Notes: generated by a model from the letters alone, not told the origin. A stretch of DNA of 64,000 nucleotides from Cupriavidus plantarum (GCF_905397285.1 NZ_CAJPUX010000003.1:62001-126000), one strand, 5' to 3'. Numbered from the stretch's first letter, positions 26,731 to 36,088 are shown. Numbers and translations are program-made.

Positions 26731-27570
26731 ATGAGTTCCCGAGCTGCCACCAGAAACGTCCGCCAGACGGACGATTCATCCCACATCAGGGCGACCCCGC
26801 AGTCGGCCGCGGCCGATTCGCCGGAGGCGGGCGCACGCGCATTGCGGCGCGGACTGGCGTTGCTCGACGCGATTCTTGCGGGCGGCCGGGAAGGCCTGCG
26901 GGTGGTCGATCTGTGCCGCGTGGCGGGCCTGGAACGGCCCACGGTCTATCGTTTGCTGGCAACGCTGATCGAGAGCGGCTACGTGGCGCCGCGCGGGCGT
27001 TTTCGCTATGTCACGGGACCGCGGCTCGCGGCGATGCCCCAGCGGCAGGCCTCGACGGACGTCGCCGAGCGCATCAGGCCCGTGCTGTCGCGTGTGAGCC
27101 AGGCCTGCGGCGATGCCGCGTTCGCGATCGTGCGCGACGGGCCGCTATCCCAGTGCGTGGCGCGGCATGTCGGCACGCATCCCGTGCAGGTGCTCGTGAT
27201 TCAGGTGGGCACCCGGCAACCGCTCGGCGTGGGCGCGGCGGGACTCGCGTTGCTCGCGGCGCTGCCCGATGCCACCGTCGGCGAGATCATCGCGGCGAAT
27301 GCCGAATCGCTCGGCCAGTACAACGGCATGACGCCCGACCGCATGCGCATTCTCGTGCGGGCAACGCGCGAGCGCGGATGGTCGGTCATCGGCAATCACG
27401 CGACGCGCAACGTGCTGGCGGTAGGCATGGCCGTCTCCAATGCGGACGGCGAGCCCGTGGCGGGCATCAGCGTGGCGACGACGCTCGCGCGCATGCCGCG
27501 CGAGCGTCAGCAGCTGATCGCGCGCGTCATGCGCGAGTCCGTGGGCGCCCTGCTGCCTCGCGGGCTGTAG
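26731..27570 (+). CDS. IclR family transcriptional regulator
   Basis: 279 residues: N-terminal winged helix-turn-helix (ALRRGLALLDAILAGGREGL, then VVDLCRVAGLERPTVYRLL) and a C-terminal IclR effector domain (PLGVGAAGLALLAALPD, GMAVSNADGEPVAGISVA). Probable local regulator of the divergent Bug/ligase/lyase/SDR cluster, inferred from position. Its last 44 bases overlap the 3' end of the opposing LysR gene. Confidence 0.9.
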   Translation: MSSRAATRNVRQTDDSSHIRATPQSAAADSPEAGARALRRGLALLDAILAGGREGLRVVDLCRVAGLERPTVYRLLATLIESGYVAPRGRFRYVTGPRLAAMPQRQASTDVAERIRPVLSRVSQACGDAAFAIVRDGPLSQCVARHVGTHPVQVLVIQVGTRQPLGVGAAGLALLAALPDATVGEIIAANAESLGQYNGMTPDRMRILVRATRERGWSVIGNHATRNVLAVGMAVSNADGEPVAGISVATTLARMPRERQQLIARVMRESVGALLPRGL

Positions 27571-28564
27571 GGCGCGGTTTGCGCTTGGGCTTGACCGTGC
27601 CCGCCCGCAACGGCAGTTCGGGGCGGCCGATCTCCGCCTGCAGGAAGTCGATGAACACGCGCAGCTTCATCGGCATCGCGGCACGGTTGTAGTAGTAGAG
27701 GTACAGCGCCGCGGGCGAGGTCCAGCCGTGCAGCACTTCGACGAGCCGGCCCTCCGCGAGCGCGGCGGCCGCGGACTCGCGCGCGAGGTAGGCAAAGCCG
27801 AAACCGTCGCAGGCCGCGCGCAGCAGCAGGCCGGTATCGTTGGACGACACGCGGCCCGTTACGGCCAGGCGCAGCGGCTTCCCTTTCTCCTGCCCTTTGA
27901 CGCCGCCCTTCTTGCGGCCCGGCGCTTCGTCCCTCTCTTCGAACTCCCACTTGTAGAGCGCGCCGCTGTCGGCGCTGCGGTAGTTGATGCACTCGTGCTT
28001 GAGCAGGTCGCGCGGATGTCGGGGTGTGCCCCGCGCGGCCACGTATTCGGGCGAGGCGGCGACGATGAACGGCACGGACGCGATCAGCGGAATGGCCACC
28101 ATGTCGTCGCCTAGCACGCTGTCGAAGCGAATGCCCGCATCGTAGCCCTTGGTGACGATGTCGACGAGGCTGTTGTCCACCGCTACGTCGAGGCTGATGT
28201 TCGGATGCGCGGCGAGAAACCGGCGGAGCAGCGGCTCGATGATCAGGCGGCTCGCGGTGGACGGAATGTTCAGGCGCAGCGTGCCCATCGCCACGTTCGA
28301 CGCGACGGAGACATCGTGCATCGCGAGTTGCAGTTCCTCGAGCAGCGGCGCCACGCGATCCATGAACGCGCCGCCCGCTTCAGTCAGGCTGACGCTGCGC
28401 GTGGTGCGGTTGAACAGGCGCGCGCCGAGCTGCGCCTCGAGCGTGCGCACCGCATAGCTCGCGGCCGAGACGGAGATGCCCGAGGCGTCGGCGGCGGCAG
28501 TGAAACTCTGAGTCTCCGCCACGCGCATGAACAGGCGTAGCGACTGGAAATCCGGCTCGCTCAT
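27527..28564 (-). CDS. LysR family transcriptional regulator
   Basis: 345 residues from MSEPDFQSLRLFMRVAETQS at 28564. The N-terminal winged HTH shows SFTAAADASGISVSAASYAV and LFNRTTRSVSLTEAG. The effector domain is interrupted around residue 220 by a Lys/Gly-rich insert (EAPGRKKGGVKGQEKGK) and there is a basic, Arg/Pro-rich tail. Divergent from a quinone-oxidoreductase-like gene that it probably controls. Confidence 0.9.
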   Translation of the reverse strand: MSEPDFQSLRLFMRVAETQSFTAAADASGISVSAASYAVRTLEAQLGARLFNRTTRSVSLTEAGGAFMDRVAPLLEELQLAMHDVSVASNVAMGTLRLNIPSTASRLIIEPLLRRFLAAHPNISLDVAVDNSLVDIVTKGYDAGIRFDSVLGDDMVAIPLIASVPFIVAASPEYVAARGTPRHPRDLLKHECINYRSADSGALYKWEFEERDEAPGRKKGGVKGQEKGKPLRLAVTGRVSSNDTGLLLRAACDGFGFAYLARESAAAALAEGRLVEVLHGWTSPAALYLYYYNRAAMPMKLRVFIDFLQAEIGRPELPLRAGTVKPKRKPRPTAREAAGRPRTRA

Positions 28565-28640
28565 TGTGAAAATCCATTTCAAGAAGCTAGCCGATTATCG
28601 TCGTTTTCAGCAGAAAGCGTGCGGGGCTCGCAATTGCCTC

Positions 28641-28659
28641 AAAACGTCGCGGACGTTTT
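28641..28659. promoter_or_regulatory. 19-bp palindrome between LysR and oxidoreductase genes
   Basis: AAAACGTCGCGGACGTTTT is a perfect palindrome (8-bp arms, GCG centre) in the 168-base divergent intergenic region. Location and symmetry fit a LysR-type recognition site or another operator; it contains no exact T-N11-A proof of LysR binding. Confidence 0.5.
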
Positions 28660-28732
28660 CAGAATCGGCTCACACACACACGGGCGCCGTGTTTCTACGA
28701 TCGTGGACTTCGACCTGTCTGGAGTGTCCGCG

Positions 28733-29689
28733 ATGCTTGCCGCCGTTCTTCACCGCCTGGGAGATGTTCCCCGTCTCGATGCCTTCGCCGAACCCGCGCT
28801 TGCCCCCGGCGAGGTACGCGTTCGCGTGGCCGCCGCCACGATCAAGCCGCTCGACGTGGCCATCGCCCGCGGGCATCACCACCGCAGCCCGCTCGTGCTG
28901 CCCGCCATCTGCGGCACGGACGGCGTGGGGTACCTGGATACGGGCGAGCGTGTGTACTTCACCGGCGTGCGCGCCCCCTATGGCGCGATGGCGACCTTCG
29001 CGCCCGCGCAATGCGTGGCGATGATTCCGGACGATGTCGATAACGTGACGGCCGCGGTGGTCGTGGACCGCGCGCTCATGGCGTGGCTGCCGCTGCGGTG
29101 GCGCGCGCGCGTGCAGCCCGGCGAGACCGTGCTGGTGGTGGGCGCGACGGGACTGCTGGGGCGCATGACGGTGCAGGCCGCGCGGCTGCTTGGCGCGGGA
29201 CGCGTGATCGCGGCGGGCCGCAAGACGAGCGAGCTGGAAGCCCTCGGCGCGGATGGGGTAATCGATCTTCGCCTGCCGCCGACGCAACTCCATGCGGCGT
29301 TCGCGAGTCATGCCGCGGGCGGCATTGACGTGGTGATCGATTTCATCTGGGGGCCGATATCGGAGGTGCTGATCGCCGCGCTCTCGATGACGTCGGGACA
29401 CGGCGAGCGCGGCGTGCGCATCGTGTCGACGGGCGAGGTCACGGAAGGGCCGATCGAACTGGCGGGCGCGCATTTGCGCGACGCGCCGGTACTGCTGATG
29501 GGGAACGGTCCCGGCAATCGCCCGTCGCCGCGCGAACTCGAGGCGATGATCGAGGAGATTCTCGGCCATGCCGCGGGCGGCGCCTTTCGCGCCGATGCGG
29601 AATTGCTGCTGCTGGCCGATATCGCGCAGGCATGGGAGCGTGCGCGCGCGTGCGAAAAGGCACGCGCGGTCGTGGTAAGGGTGGGATAG
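28733..29689 (+). CDS. MDR/quinone-oxidoreductase-like zinc-independent dehydrogenase
   Basis: 318 residues of the medium-chain dehydrogenase superfamily. The GroES-like N-terminal half (APGEVRVRVAAATIKPLDVA) lacks the zinc-binding Cys/His set, so it is probably a quinone reductase/enoyl-reductase type. The Rossmann half has VLVVGATGLLGRMTVQAARL. The start at 28733 has GGAG eight bases upstream. Likely NADPH-dependent reduction of a small carbonyl or quinone. Divergent from the LysR gene. Confidence 0.82.
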   Translation: MLAAVLHRLGDVPRLDAFAEPALAPGEVRVRVAAATIKPLDVAIARGHHHRSPLVLPAICGTDGVGYLDTGERVYFTGVRAPYGAMATFAPAQCVAMIPDDVDNVTAAVVVDRALMAWLPLRWRARVQPGETVLVVGATGLLGRMTVQAARLLGAGRVIAAGRKTSELEALGADGVIDLRLPPTQLHAAFASHAAGGIDVVIDFIWGPISEVLIAALSMTSGHGERGVRIVSTGEVTEGPIELAGAHLRDAPVLLMGNGPGNRPSPRELEAMIEEILGHAAGGAFRADAELLLLADIAQAWERARACEKARAVVVRVG

Positions 29690-29703
29690 GGTAGTGCCCG
29701 CCC

Positions 29704-30621
29704 TCAGGCGGCCTTGCGTTCCTCGACCTGACGCTCCCCGCCGAGCGCGTCGGTGATGTCGCCGAGCATCTGCGCGAGTTCGCCGGCCATCAGCGCGAAA
29801 TCGGCGTCGAAGCGCTCGTCCTCGTCATGCGCGGTGGCGTCGTTCTGTTCCTTGATGACGTCGAGCGGCGCCACGCGTTTGATGGCGAGCGATTCGGTCA
29901 TGACGAAGGACACGCGATCGTTCCACGTCATGGCCAGGCGCGTGCAGCGCTTGCCAGCCGCGATATGGCGTTGCAGGTCCTCGGGGTCGAGCGGATGGCG
30001 CACGTAACGCACGGTGGCCTTGCTCTCGGCGCTCGATTGCAGCTCGATTTCCTGATCGATGCTGAACCCCGCGGGCGCGGTGTCCGAGGACAGCCATTCC
30101 GTCATCGCGGCCACCGGCGACTGGTTCACGTGCAGGCCGACGACCGGCAGTGGATCGATCGCCTTGAACAGCATGCCGCGCACTTCGTCGGCCTTGGCGG
30201 TACCGGCCGCGTCGATCGCGAGCCAGCCGTTGACGGGGTCGATCCATACGCGCGTGTCGCGGCGGATGCTGAACGCGCGCGGCAGCAGTTCGTCGGTGAC
30301 CTGCTCCTTCAGTTCCTTGAGTTGCTTGCGGCCGGGCTTGAAGCCCTGTTGCTCCTCAAGCTCCGCCGCGCGCGCCTTCGTGACCTGATTGACGACGGTC
30401 GCGGGCAGCAGTTTTTTCTCGGTGCGCAGCAGCAGGAGCATCTGCTTGTTGACGCAATGGACGAGCGGGCCATTATCGCGGGGCGCTGCCCAGCCCTGCG
30501 TCTGGGGCTCGAGGCTCGTGCCGGGGAAGAACGCGTGCTTGGCGAGGCAGGCTTCCACCTCTTCCGCGCTCAGCGTCCACGGGGCGGAGAAGCGGTGCAG
30601 CTGAAGATTCTTGAACCACAT
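29704..30621 (-). CDS. rdgC: Recombination-associated protein RdgC
   Basis: 305 residues starting [20 protein letters not shown], the typical RdgC N-terminus. Family motifs include [20 protein letters not shown] and [20 protein letters not shown]. RdgC forms a ring dimer on DNA and restrains RecA. Length matches the family. Single-gene unit; its stop is 14 bases from the oxidoreductase stop, so the two genes converge. Confidence 0.96.
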   Translation of the reverse strand: MWFKNLQLHRFSAPWTLSAEEVEACLAKHAFFPGTSLEPQTQGWAAPRDNGPLVHCVNKQMLLLLRTEKKLLPATVVNQVTKARAAELEEQQGFKPGRKQLKELKEQVTDELLPRAFSIRRDTRVWIDPVNGWLAIDAAGTAKADEVRGMLFKAIDPLPVVGLHVNQSPVAAMTEWLSSDTAPAGFSIDQEIELQSSAESKATVRYVRHPLDPEDLQRHIAAGKRCTRLAMTWNDRVSFVMTESLAIKRVAPLDVIKEQNDATAHDEDERFDADFALMAGELAQMLGDITDALGGERQVEERKAA

Positions 30622-30701
30622 GTGAATTCGGCGCCGGTCTCTGGCGAAAGGAGAAAGGGTCGAATTCTATCCGCTCGCGCGGCCGAGTCCGAAAAGCGCG
30701 C

Positions 30702-30744
30702 GAAAAAAAAAACGGGACGTCGCGGTGTGTCCGCGAGGTCCCGT
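30702..30744 (-). terminator. Intrinsic terminator of the SYLF lipoprotein gene
   Basis: Stem of 13 paired positions out of 14 (30712-30725 with 30731-30744), loop TGTGT, followed on the minus strand by a run of about ten T residues (plus-strand A-run at 30703-30712). It lies 27 bases after the SYLF stop. Confidence 0.9.
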
Positions 30745-30771
30745 CTTGCCGGCGTTTAGCCGAATCGTCGG

Positions 30772-31371
30772 TCAGATGTCGAGCTTCGAGATCTTCGTGC
30801 CTTCCAGGCTCAGGCCGGCCATCAGGCCCGCATTGGTCAGCGCGAAACCGACGATCGGCTGCTGGGCCGTGTTGGTGTCGAGCTGGCCGTTGGCGCCGAT
30901 TGTCGCCAGCGCCACGGTGGCATCCGCGCCCGCGGTCCAGCCGCTGCTGTTGACGAATTTGTTGTACGCGTCCTGCGTCATGAACATCAGGACGAAGGCC
31001 TTGGACTGCGCACCGATCTGCCAGCCGATCGAGCCGGAGATCGCGCGGTAGTAGCCACGGTTGGCGCCGCCCGAGCGCAGCACGCCATCGCCGTACTCGC
31101 CGCCGACCACGAAGCCAGCCGACAGCAGTTTCGGGAACACGAGAATGCCGCGCGCGCGGTTGCCGAGCTCCTGGGAGCCACGCACGGAGCTGTACAGCCG
31201 GTTGAGCGTATCCGTGGCGCCCGCGTCGATCTCGCGCCGTTTGGCGGCCTTGTCGGACGTCGCGTCCGGACCGGTGGTGGTGCACCCAGCGAGCGACAGA
31301 GCGCCGAGGGACAGGCCGGAGATGCCCACGAGGCCGGCGCCGCCGGCGGACAGGAATGTTCTACGTTTCAT
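30772..31371 (-). CDS. SYLF-domain (Ysc84-type) lipoprotein
   Basis: 199 residues. The N-terminus MKRRTFLSAGGAG has a twin-arginine-like motif and is followed by a lipobox LAGC, suggesting a Tat- or Sec-exported lipoprotein. The remainder is a SYLF domain (ARGILVFPKLLSAGFVVGGE, GWQIGAQSKAFVLMFMTQDA), a lipid-binding fold. The start at 31371 has GGAGG just upstream. Envelope-lipid interaction is inferred from the fold. Confidence 0.88.
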   Translation of the reverse strand: MKRRTFLSAGGAGLVGISGLSLGALSLAGCTTTGPDATSDKAAKRREIDAGATDTLNRLYSSVRGSQELGNRARGILVFPKLLSAGFVVGGEYGDGVLRSGGANRGYYRAISGSIGWQIGAQSKAFVLMFMTQDAYNKFVNSSGWTAGADATVALATIGANGQLDTNTAQQPIVGFALTNAGLMAGLSLEGTKISKLDI

Positions 31372-31602
31372 TGGTTCCTCCAGGAGGGGTTCGTGTGTTG
31401 CAACCGCCTCTACAGCATAGGCGTACAACGCACATTCGCCAATGCGATGTTGTCTGACACGGAGGGGGTTCGCATCTGACAAGCACAGACATACTTTCTT
31501 GCAATTACTTGCAAAAAACCCGCGTCGGTTTGAAACAATGCAGCCTGTAGACCATCATTCAACCTCATGACGATCATCGAGATCGCTCTCTCAAACGCCC
31601 CC

Positions 31603-32100
31603 ATGACGACATCTCACGCCGTGACTCGCTCCCTCCTGACTCGCCTCTCCTTCGCACCGCTCGCATCGCTGGCCGCCGCCGCGGTGCTGTCGCTCGCCGC
31701 CTGCTCTTCCTCGCAGCCGCCGGGCGACAGCGCGCAAGCCGCCAGCGCCGAAGCCGCCGCCGCCGCGCCCGGCCCGACGACCGCGGCGGGAGCCGATGCG
31801 GCCTGGCTGAAGCAGCGCGTCAAGTACATGGATTGCGTGCAGGAACGCGCGAAGGCCAACCTGGCCGCGAAGGGCACGTCCAAGGATGTCGCGGCGAGTG
31901 CGATCGACGCGTGCAAATCGCAGCTGTCCACCATGCACGACGCGTTCCAGGATTACCTTTCGGCGCAGATGTCGTCGTCGCATGGCAAGGCGAGCGCGCG
32001 GCAGGCCGCCGATCGCGTGACCAACGACACGCGCGAGAAGGCGCGGTCTTACCTGACCCAGTACGTCGAGCGCCAGCGCTACGAAGCCGGGCAGCGCTGA
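31603..32100 (+). CDS. Hypothetical small lipoprotein
   Basis: 165 residues from an ATG at 31603 (an upstream in-frame ATG at 31567 would add 12 residues). A signal peptide with lipobox LAAC is followed by an Ala-rich linker and a helical domain with two cysteines (YMDCVQERAKANLAAKG, IDACKSQLSTMHD). The C-terminus is charged and helical (KARSYLTQYVERQRYEAGQR). I do not recognise the family. Divergent from the SYLF gene across 231 bases. Confidence 0.7.
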   Translation: MTTSHAVTRSLLTRLSFAPLASLAAAAVLSLAACSSSQPPGDSAQAASAEAAAAAPGPTTAAGADAAWLKQRVKYMDCVQERAKANLAAKGTSKDVAASAIDACKSQLSTMHDAFQDYLSAQMSSSHGKASARQAADRVTNDTREKARSYLTQYVERQRYEAGQR

Positions 32101-32118
32101 GCCCCCCGCTGAGCCCCC

Positions 32119-32952
32119 TTATAGCATCGCCAGCGGCTCTGGCCCGCGTGGCGGTGGAAAGATGCGGTCGAGTTCCGTCAGCTGCTGCGGCGTGAACGCG
32201 ACCTCCAGCGCGCGCACGTTCTCGCGCAGCCGGTCGCGATGGCTGGTCTTCGGAATCGCGATGATGTCGTCGGACTGCAGCAGCCAACCGAGCGCGGCCT
32301 GCGCCGGCGTCATGCCGTAGCGCTCCGCGAAGGCGCGCAGCGCGGGCTGGCGCAGCAGGCGCGCCTGCTCGATCGGCGAGTACGCCATGACCGGCACGCC
32401 ATGCTCGCGGAGCCAGGGCAGCAGGTCGTACTCGATGCCGCGGCGGCTCAGGTTGTAGAGCAGCTGGTTCACCGCGATACCATTGCCGCCCAGCACTTCC
32501 CAGAGTTCTTCCATGTCGGCGAGGTCGAGGTTGCTCACGCCGAAATGCCGGATCTTGCCAGCGGCCTGCAGGCGAAGAAACGCCTCGATGGTTTCCTCGA
32601 ACGGCACACCGCCGCGCCAGTGCAGCAGGTAGAGGTCGAGCCGGTCCGTGCCGAGCCGGCGCAGGCTGCGTTCGCAGGCGGCGACCGCGCCCTCGAGGCC
32701 CGCGTTGTGCGGATACACCTTGCTGACGAGGAACACGTCGTCGCGCCGGCCGCCGATGGCTTCTCCCACCAGCGATTCGGACGCGCCCTCGCCGTACATC
32801 TCGGCGGTATCGATCAGCCGCAGACCGAGGTCGAGCCCGAGCCGCAGCGTGGCGATTTCCTCGGCGCGCGTGCGCGCGCTATCGCCGACGTTCCATGTCC
32901 CCATGCCAAGCGCGGGTACCGGCTCGCCGCCGGGCAGCATGACCGATTTCAT
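32119..32952 (-). CDS. Aldo/keto reductase
   Basis: 277 residues, (beta/alpha)8 NADPH oxidoreductase. Motifs include GMGTWNVGDSARTRAEEIAT, LIDTAEMYGEGASE (catalytic Asp/Tyr), LVSKVYPHN (Lys), LYLLHWRGGVP (His) and the cofactor-binding IPKTSHRDRLREN. The start at 32952 is chosen because GGAGG lies six bases upstream; a TTG two codons earlier lacks spacing. It is 24 bases downstream of the permease gene on the same strand, so the two may act on the same sugar acid or aldehyde. Confidence 0.9.
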   Translation of the reverse strand: MKSVMLPGGEPVPALGMGTWNVGDSARTRAEEIATLRLGLDLGLRLIDTAEMYGEGASESLVGEAIGGRRDDVFLVSKVYPHNAGLEGAVAACERSLRRLGTDRLDLYLLHWRGGVPFEETIEAFLRLQAAGKIRHFGVSNLDLADMEELWEVLGGNGIAVNQLLYNLSRRGIEYDLLPWLREHGVPVMAYSPIEQARLLRQPALRAFAERYGMTPAQAALGWLLQSDDIIAIPKTSHRDRLRENVRALEVAFTPQQLTELDRIFPPPRGPEPLAML

Positions 32953-32976
32953 GTGCAACCTCCGTCGATGTTCCGG

Positions 32977-34368
32977 TCAGACCAGACCGGTCGCGTAGTA
33001 CACCGTGATAACGAAGAATACCGCCAGTGTCTTGATCACCGTCACCGCGAATATATCGCGATAGGACTCGCGGTGCGTCAGGCCCGTGACCGCGAGCAGC
33101 GTGATCACGGCGCCGTTGTGCGGTAGCGTGTCCATGCCGCCGCTGGCCATCGACACCACGCGATGCAGCACCTCGAGCGGGATGTGCGCGGCCTGCGCGC
33201 CCTGGATGAACGCGTCCGACATGGCCGCAAGCGCGATGCTCATGCCGCCCGAGGCCGAACCCGTGATGCCCGCCAGCGTGCTGACCGATACCGCCGCGTT
33301 GACGAGCGGATTTGGGATGCTGCGCAGCGCGTCGCTCACGACGAGGAACCCCGGCAGGGCCGCGATGACGCCACCGAACCCGTACTCCGAAGCGGTGTTG
33401 AGCGAGGCCAGCAATGCGCCGCCCACCGCCGCCTTGGTGCCGTCGGCGAAGCGCGTGCGGACGGCGCCGAACGCGGTAACCAGCACGACCAGAATGCCGA
33501 GCAGCAGGGCACCCTCGACGGCCCAGATGGCCGTCACGCCCGCGATCTTGGTTTCGATGGGATGCGGCAGGCCGGGCAGCGTCACGCTGTTCGACTCGCC
33601 GTACCAGCGCGGGATCATGCGCGTGAGCCAGAAGTTGGCCACACCCACCACGACCAGCGGTAGCAGAGCGAGCAGCGGCGGCGGCAGCTTGCCGCCTTCG
33701 CTGTGCTGCGGCTCGTTGAGCAGGTTGGTGCCGTAGCCCTCGCCACGCGCCATCGCGGCGCGGCGGCGCCATTCCAGATACGACAGCCCCACGATGATGA
33801 TGAACAGCGATCCCACGACGCCGAGGATCGGCGCCGCCCATGACGTGGTCTTGAAGAACGTGGTCGGGATGATGTTCTGGATCTGCGGCGTGCCGGGCAG
33901 CGAATCCATCGTGAACGAGAACGCGCCCAGCGCGATCGCGCCCGGCATCAGGCGCTTGGGGATATTGCTCTGGCGATAGAGCTCCGCGGCGAACGGGTAG
34001 ACCGCGAACACGACCACGAACAGCGACACGCCGCCATAGGTCAGCAGTGCGCAGACGGCGACGATCACCGCGTTGGCGCGCGAGCGGCCGATGTATCGGA
34101 TCGCGGCGGCGACGATCGACTCCGAAAACCCGGAGAGTTCGACGACCTTGCCGAACACCGCGCCGAGCAGGAACACGGGGAAGTACAGTTTGACGAAGCC
34201 GACCATCTTCTCCATGAAGATGCCCGAGAACACCGGCGCCACGGCCGAGGGGTCCGTCAGCAGCACGGCGCCGAGCGCCGCGATGGGCGCGAACAGAATC
34301 ACGCTGTAGCCGCGGTAGGCGGCAAACATCAGGAAGGCGAGCGCCGCCAACACGATGAGGAACGACAT
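32977..34368 (-). CDS. GntP family permease
   Basis: 463-residue polytopic permease with 12 or more hydrophobic segments, of the GntP (gluconate/hydroxy-acid) family. Landmarks are PVFLLGAVFGKVVELSGFSE, ALLTYGGVSLFVVVFAVYPF and SMASGGMDTLPHNGAVITLL. The start at 34368 has GGAG nearby; the longer open frame upstream is not conserved-looking. Likely H+ symport of a sugar acid or short hydroxy acid; the substrate is not determinable. Confidence 0.9.
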   Translation of the reverse strand: MSFLIVLAALAFLMFAAYRGYSVILFAPIAALGAVLLTDPSAVAPVFSGIFMEKMVGFVKLYFPVFLLGAVFGKVVELSGFSESIVAAAIRYIGRSRANAVIVAVCALLTYGGVSLFVVVFAVYPFAAELYRQSNIPKRLMPGAIALGAFSFTMDSLPGTPQIQNIIPTTFFKTTSWAAPILGVVGSLFIIIVGLSYLEWRRRAAMARGEGYGTNLLNEPQHSEGGKLPPPLLALLPLVVVGVANFWLTRMIPRWYGESNSVTLPGLPHPIETKIAGVTAIWAVEGALLLGILVVLVTAFGAVRTRFADGTKAAVGGALLASLNTASEYGFGGVIAALPGFLVVSDALRSIPNPLVNAAVSVSTLAGITGSASGGMSIALAAMSDAFIQGAQAAHIPLEVLHRVVSMASGGMDTLPHNGAVITLLAVTGLTHRESYRDIFAVTVIKTLAVFFVITVYYATGLV

Positions 34369-34474
34369 GAGGTCTCCAGATATGGGAATTTCAGCCCGGG
34401 CACTCTGCCACAGGTTTGCCGATTGCGTCGGCCACAGGCGCCGTAACAATTTGTGATGGGCGCTGGTAAGGCAA

Positions 34475-34518
34475 GCGGCCCGCTCGAGGCGGGCCGCAGT
34501 GCTTCTATATATAGAAGC
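34475..34518. promoter_or_regulatory. Hairpin plus 18-bp palindrome upstream of the permease
   Basis: GCGGCCCGC (34475-34483) pairs with GCGGGCCGC (34489-34497), immediately followed by the perfect 18-bp palindrome GCTTCTATATATAGAAGC (34501-34518). There is no T-tract. The palindrome may be an operator covering a TATATA element for the minus-strand permease unit, and the hairpin may end the DUF2147 transcript. Both are inferences. Confidence 0.45.
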
Positions 34519-34630
34519 AGAAACTATTCTCTGCATCGTGCGGGGGCCGATGGGGCGACGGCCGCGATGCGGGTTTGCCCGCATGCGTTGTCGCACGCCC
34601 GGCGCGCGACTCCCCGCGCTACTGATCGCG

Positions 34631-35095
34631 CTACTGATCGCGCTCCCAGGTCTGGGTGCGGCCGATCAGGCTGATGCCGATGAAGCCGCGTACGTTGAGT
34701 TTCCTGCCATCGTCGGCGAGCGACATCTTGCACTTATAGAGCTTGCCCGTTTCCGGATCGAGGATCTCGCCGCCCGACCAGTCGTTGTCGCCGGTCTTCC
34801 GCAGACCCGTCAGCAGCGTCATGCCCATGATGGGCTGGTCCTTACGCGAGTCGGTGCACTTGTCGCAGACCTTCACCTTGGTGTCGGTGCTCTCCACGAG
34901 GCTGCGTACGAGCTTGCCGCTGTACACGCCATCCTTCTCGGTGATCTCGATCAGGCCGCGCGGCTTGCCGGTGGCATCGTCGATGGTCTTCCACATGCCG
35001 GCCGGTGTCGCCTGCGCGAACGCGGCGGTGCTGGTGGCGAGCGCGAGCGTGAACAGGCTCGCGCGCAGAAGGGCTCGGGGTGTCAGGGTGCGCAT
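34631..35095 (-). CDS. DUF2147 family exported protein
   Basis: 154 residues from 35095. A signal peptide ends STAAFAQA, followed by a DUF2147 domain: AGMWKTIDDATGKPRGLIEI, a paired CDKC motif (possible disulfide or metal site) and the C-terminal RGFIGISLIGRTQTWERDQ. Periplasmic, function unknown. A longer in-frame start at 35155 lacks signal-peptide character. Faces the gene-poor stretch upstream. Confidence 0.85.
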   Translation of the reverse strand: MRTLTPRALLRASLFTLALATSTAAFAQATPAGMWKTIDDATGKPRGLIEITEKDGVYSGKLVRSLVESTDTKVKVCDKCTDSRKDQPIMGMTLLTGLRKTGDNDWSGGEILDPETGKLYKCKMSLADDGRKLNVRGFIGISLIGRTQTWERDQ

Positions 35096-36088
35096 GGCGA
35101 TCTCCTTTGGTTTCTCTGGCGACGCCAATCTACTGGCGCGCGGCGTTCCCTGCAATCACCAACGATCGTTTGCGTACGCACCAGCACGTCAGTGGATGCC
35201 CCCCGCGAACGCAGCGTCCATGCGGGAAGTGCCGATTTTTGTCATGCAACAAACCGCGAGCCGAAGCATTCCTCTAGCGCTGCCCGCATGCGTGTTCGCA
35301 CGATGCCGAACGCGTCGTCGATGCCGAGCGGAAGCGAAACGCCGACGCACGCCGTCGGTCGGTGCCAGCCTGTTCGTCGCGCCTCGCGCGACGGGTCCAA
35401 CGTCGGTGGCGACGGCAACGGCAACGCCGATGGCAATGGCAACGTGTGGATGTCGGCGGATCGCTGGCAACGATCGAAGTCTGACCTCGCAAATGCCAGC
35501 GTCGCGCGTCGCGAAGACGAGGTCGACCGATGGTGGAGGGTGTCCGATCGCACGAACGCGGCATCGTGTCGTGACAAACCGTTGCGTTGGCGCATCACTC
35601 ATCCGCGACGCGCGCGAGCGAGATCGCACGCGCGTCGTCGCGATTGGCGGACGCGTGCGCGCGCATCGTGCGCGACGTGTCGTCATGCCGCGCGCGCAAC
35701 GGTCTTCGACGCGCGCGATGGCGGTCCGACACCGCCCCACCACGCGTGCCGCGATGGTGCGCCACGCCTGCGCGCGCGATCTTCACGTTTGCCGCAAACG
35801 TCCTATTCATGCGGGTTTGGAGCAGACGCATCGCAATGTAGCGAGGGCATGTCGAGGGTGTCTCGCACCATTCACGCGACGTCGCGCGCGGTCGTCGCAC
35901 GCTGCGCCGACAACGTTCGCGACGGTGGAAATCGCGCGCTGCCGAGAAGTGAAATCGAGAGAGGAAAGGAACTTCGACGCGTAGATCGAAGTCGAGAGCA
36001 AGAGGACGTTCGATGATGCCGATGCATCGACGCGATGCGAGATCTAGTTGGAGTCGTTCGCACGCGCAAGTTTTTTTGCACTTTTTTC
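35096..36088. other. CpG-dense stretch without a convincing gene
   Basis: About 1 kb. Several overlapping ORFs exist on both strands, but all give Arg/Ser/Ala/His-rich sequences with no domain, and no frame shows the strong third-position GC bias of the neighbouring genes. The DNA is packed with CG dinucleotides (GCGCGCGA, CGTCGTCGCG and similar) from about 35580 to 35960, then becomes purine-rich and finally AT-rich. It may be a decayed gene, a non-coding RNA locus or a foreign fragment. Confidence 0.45.
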
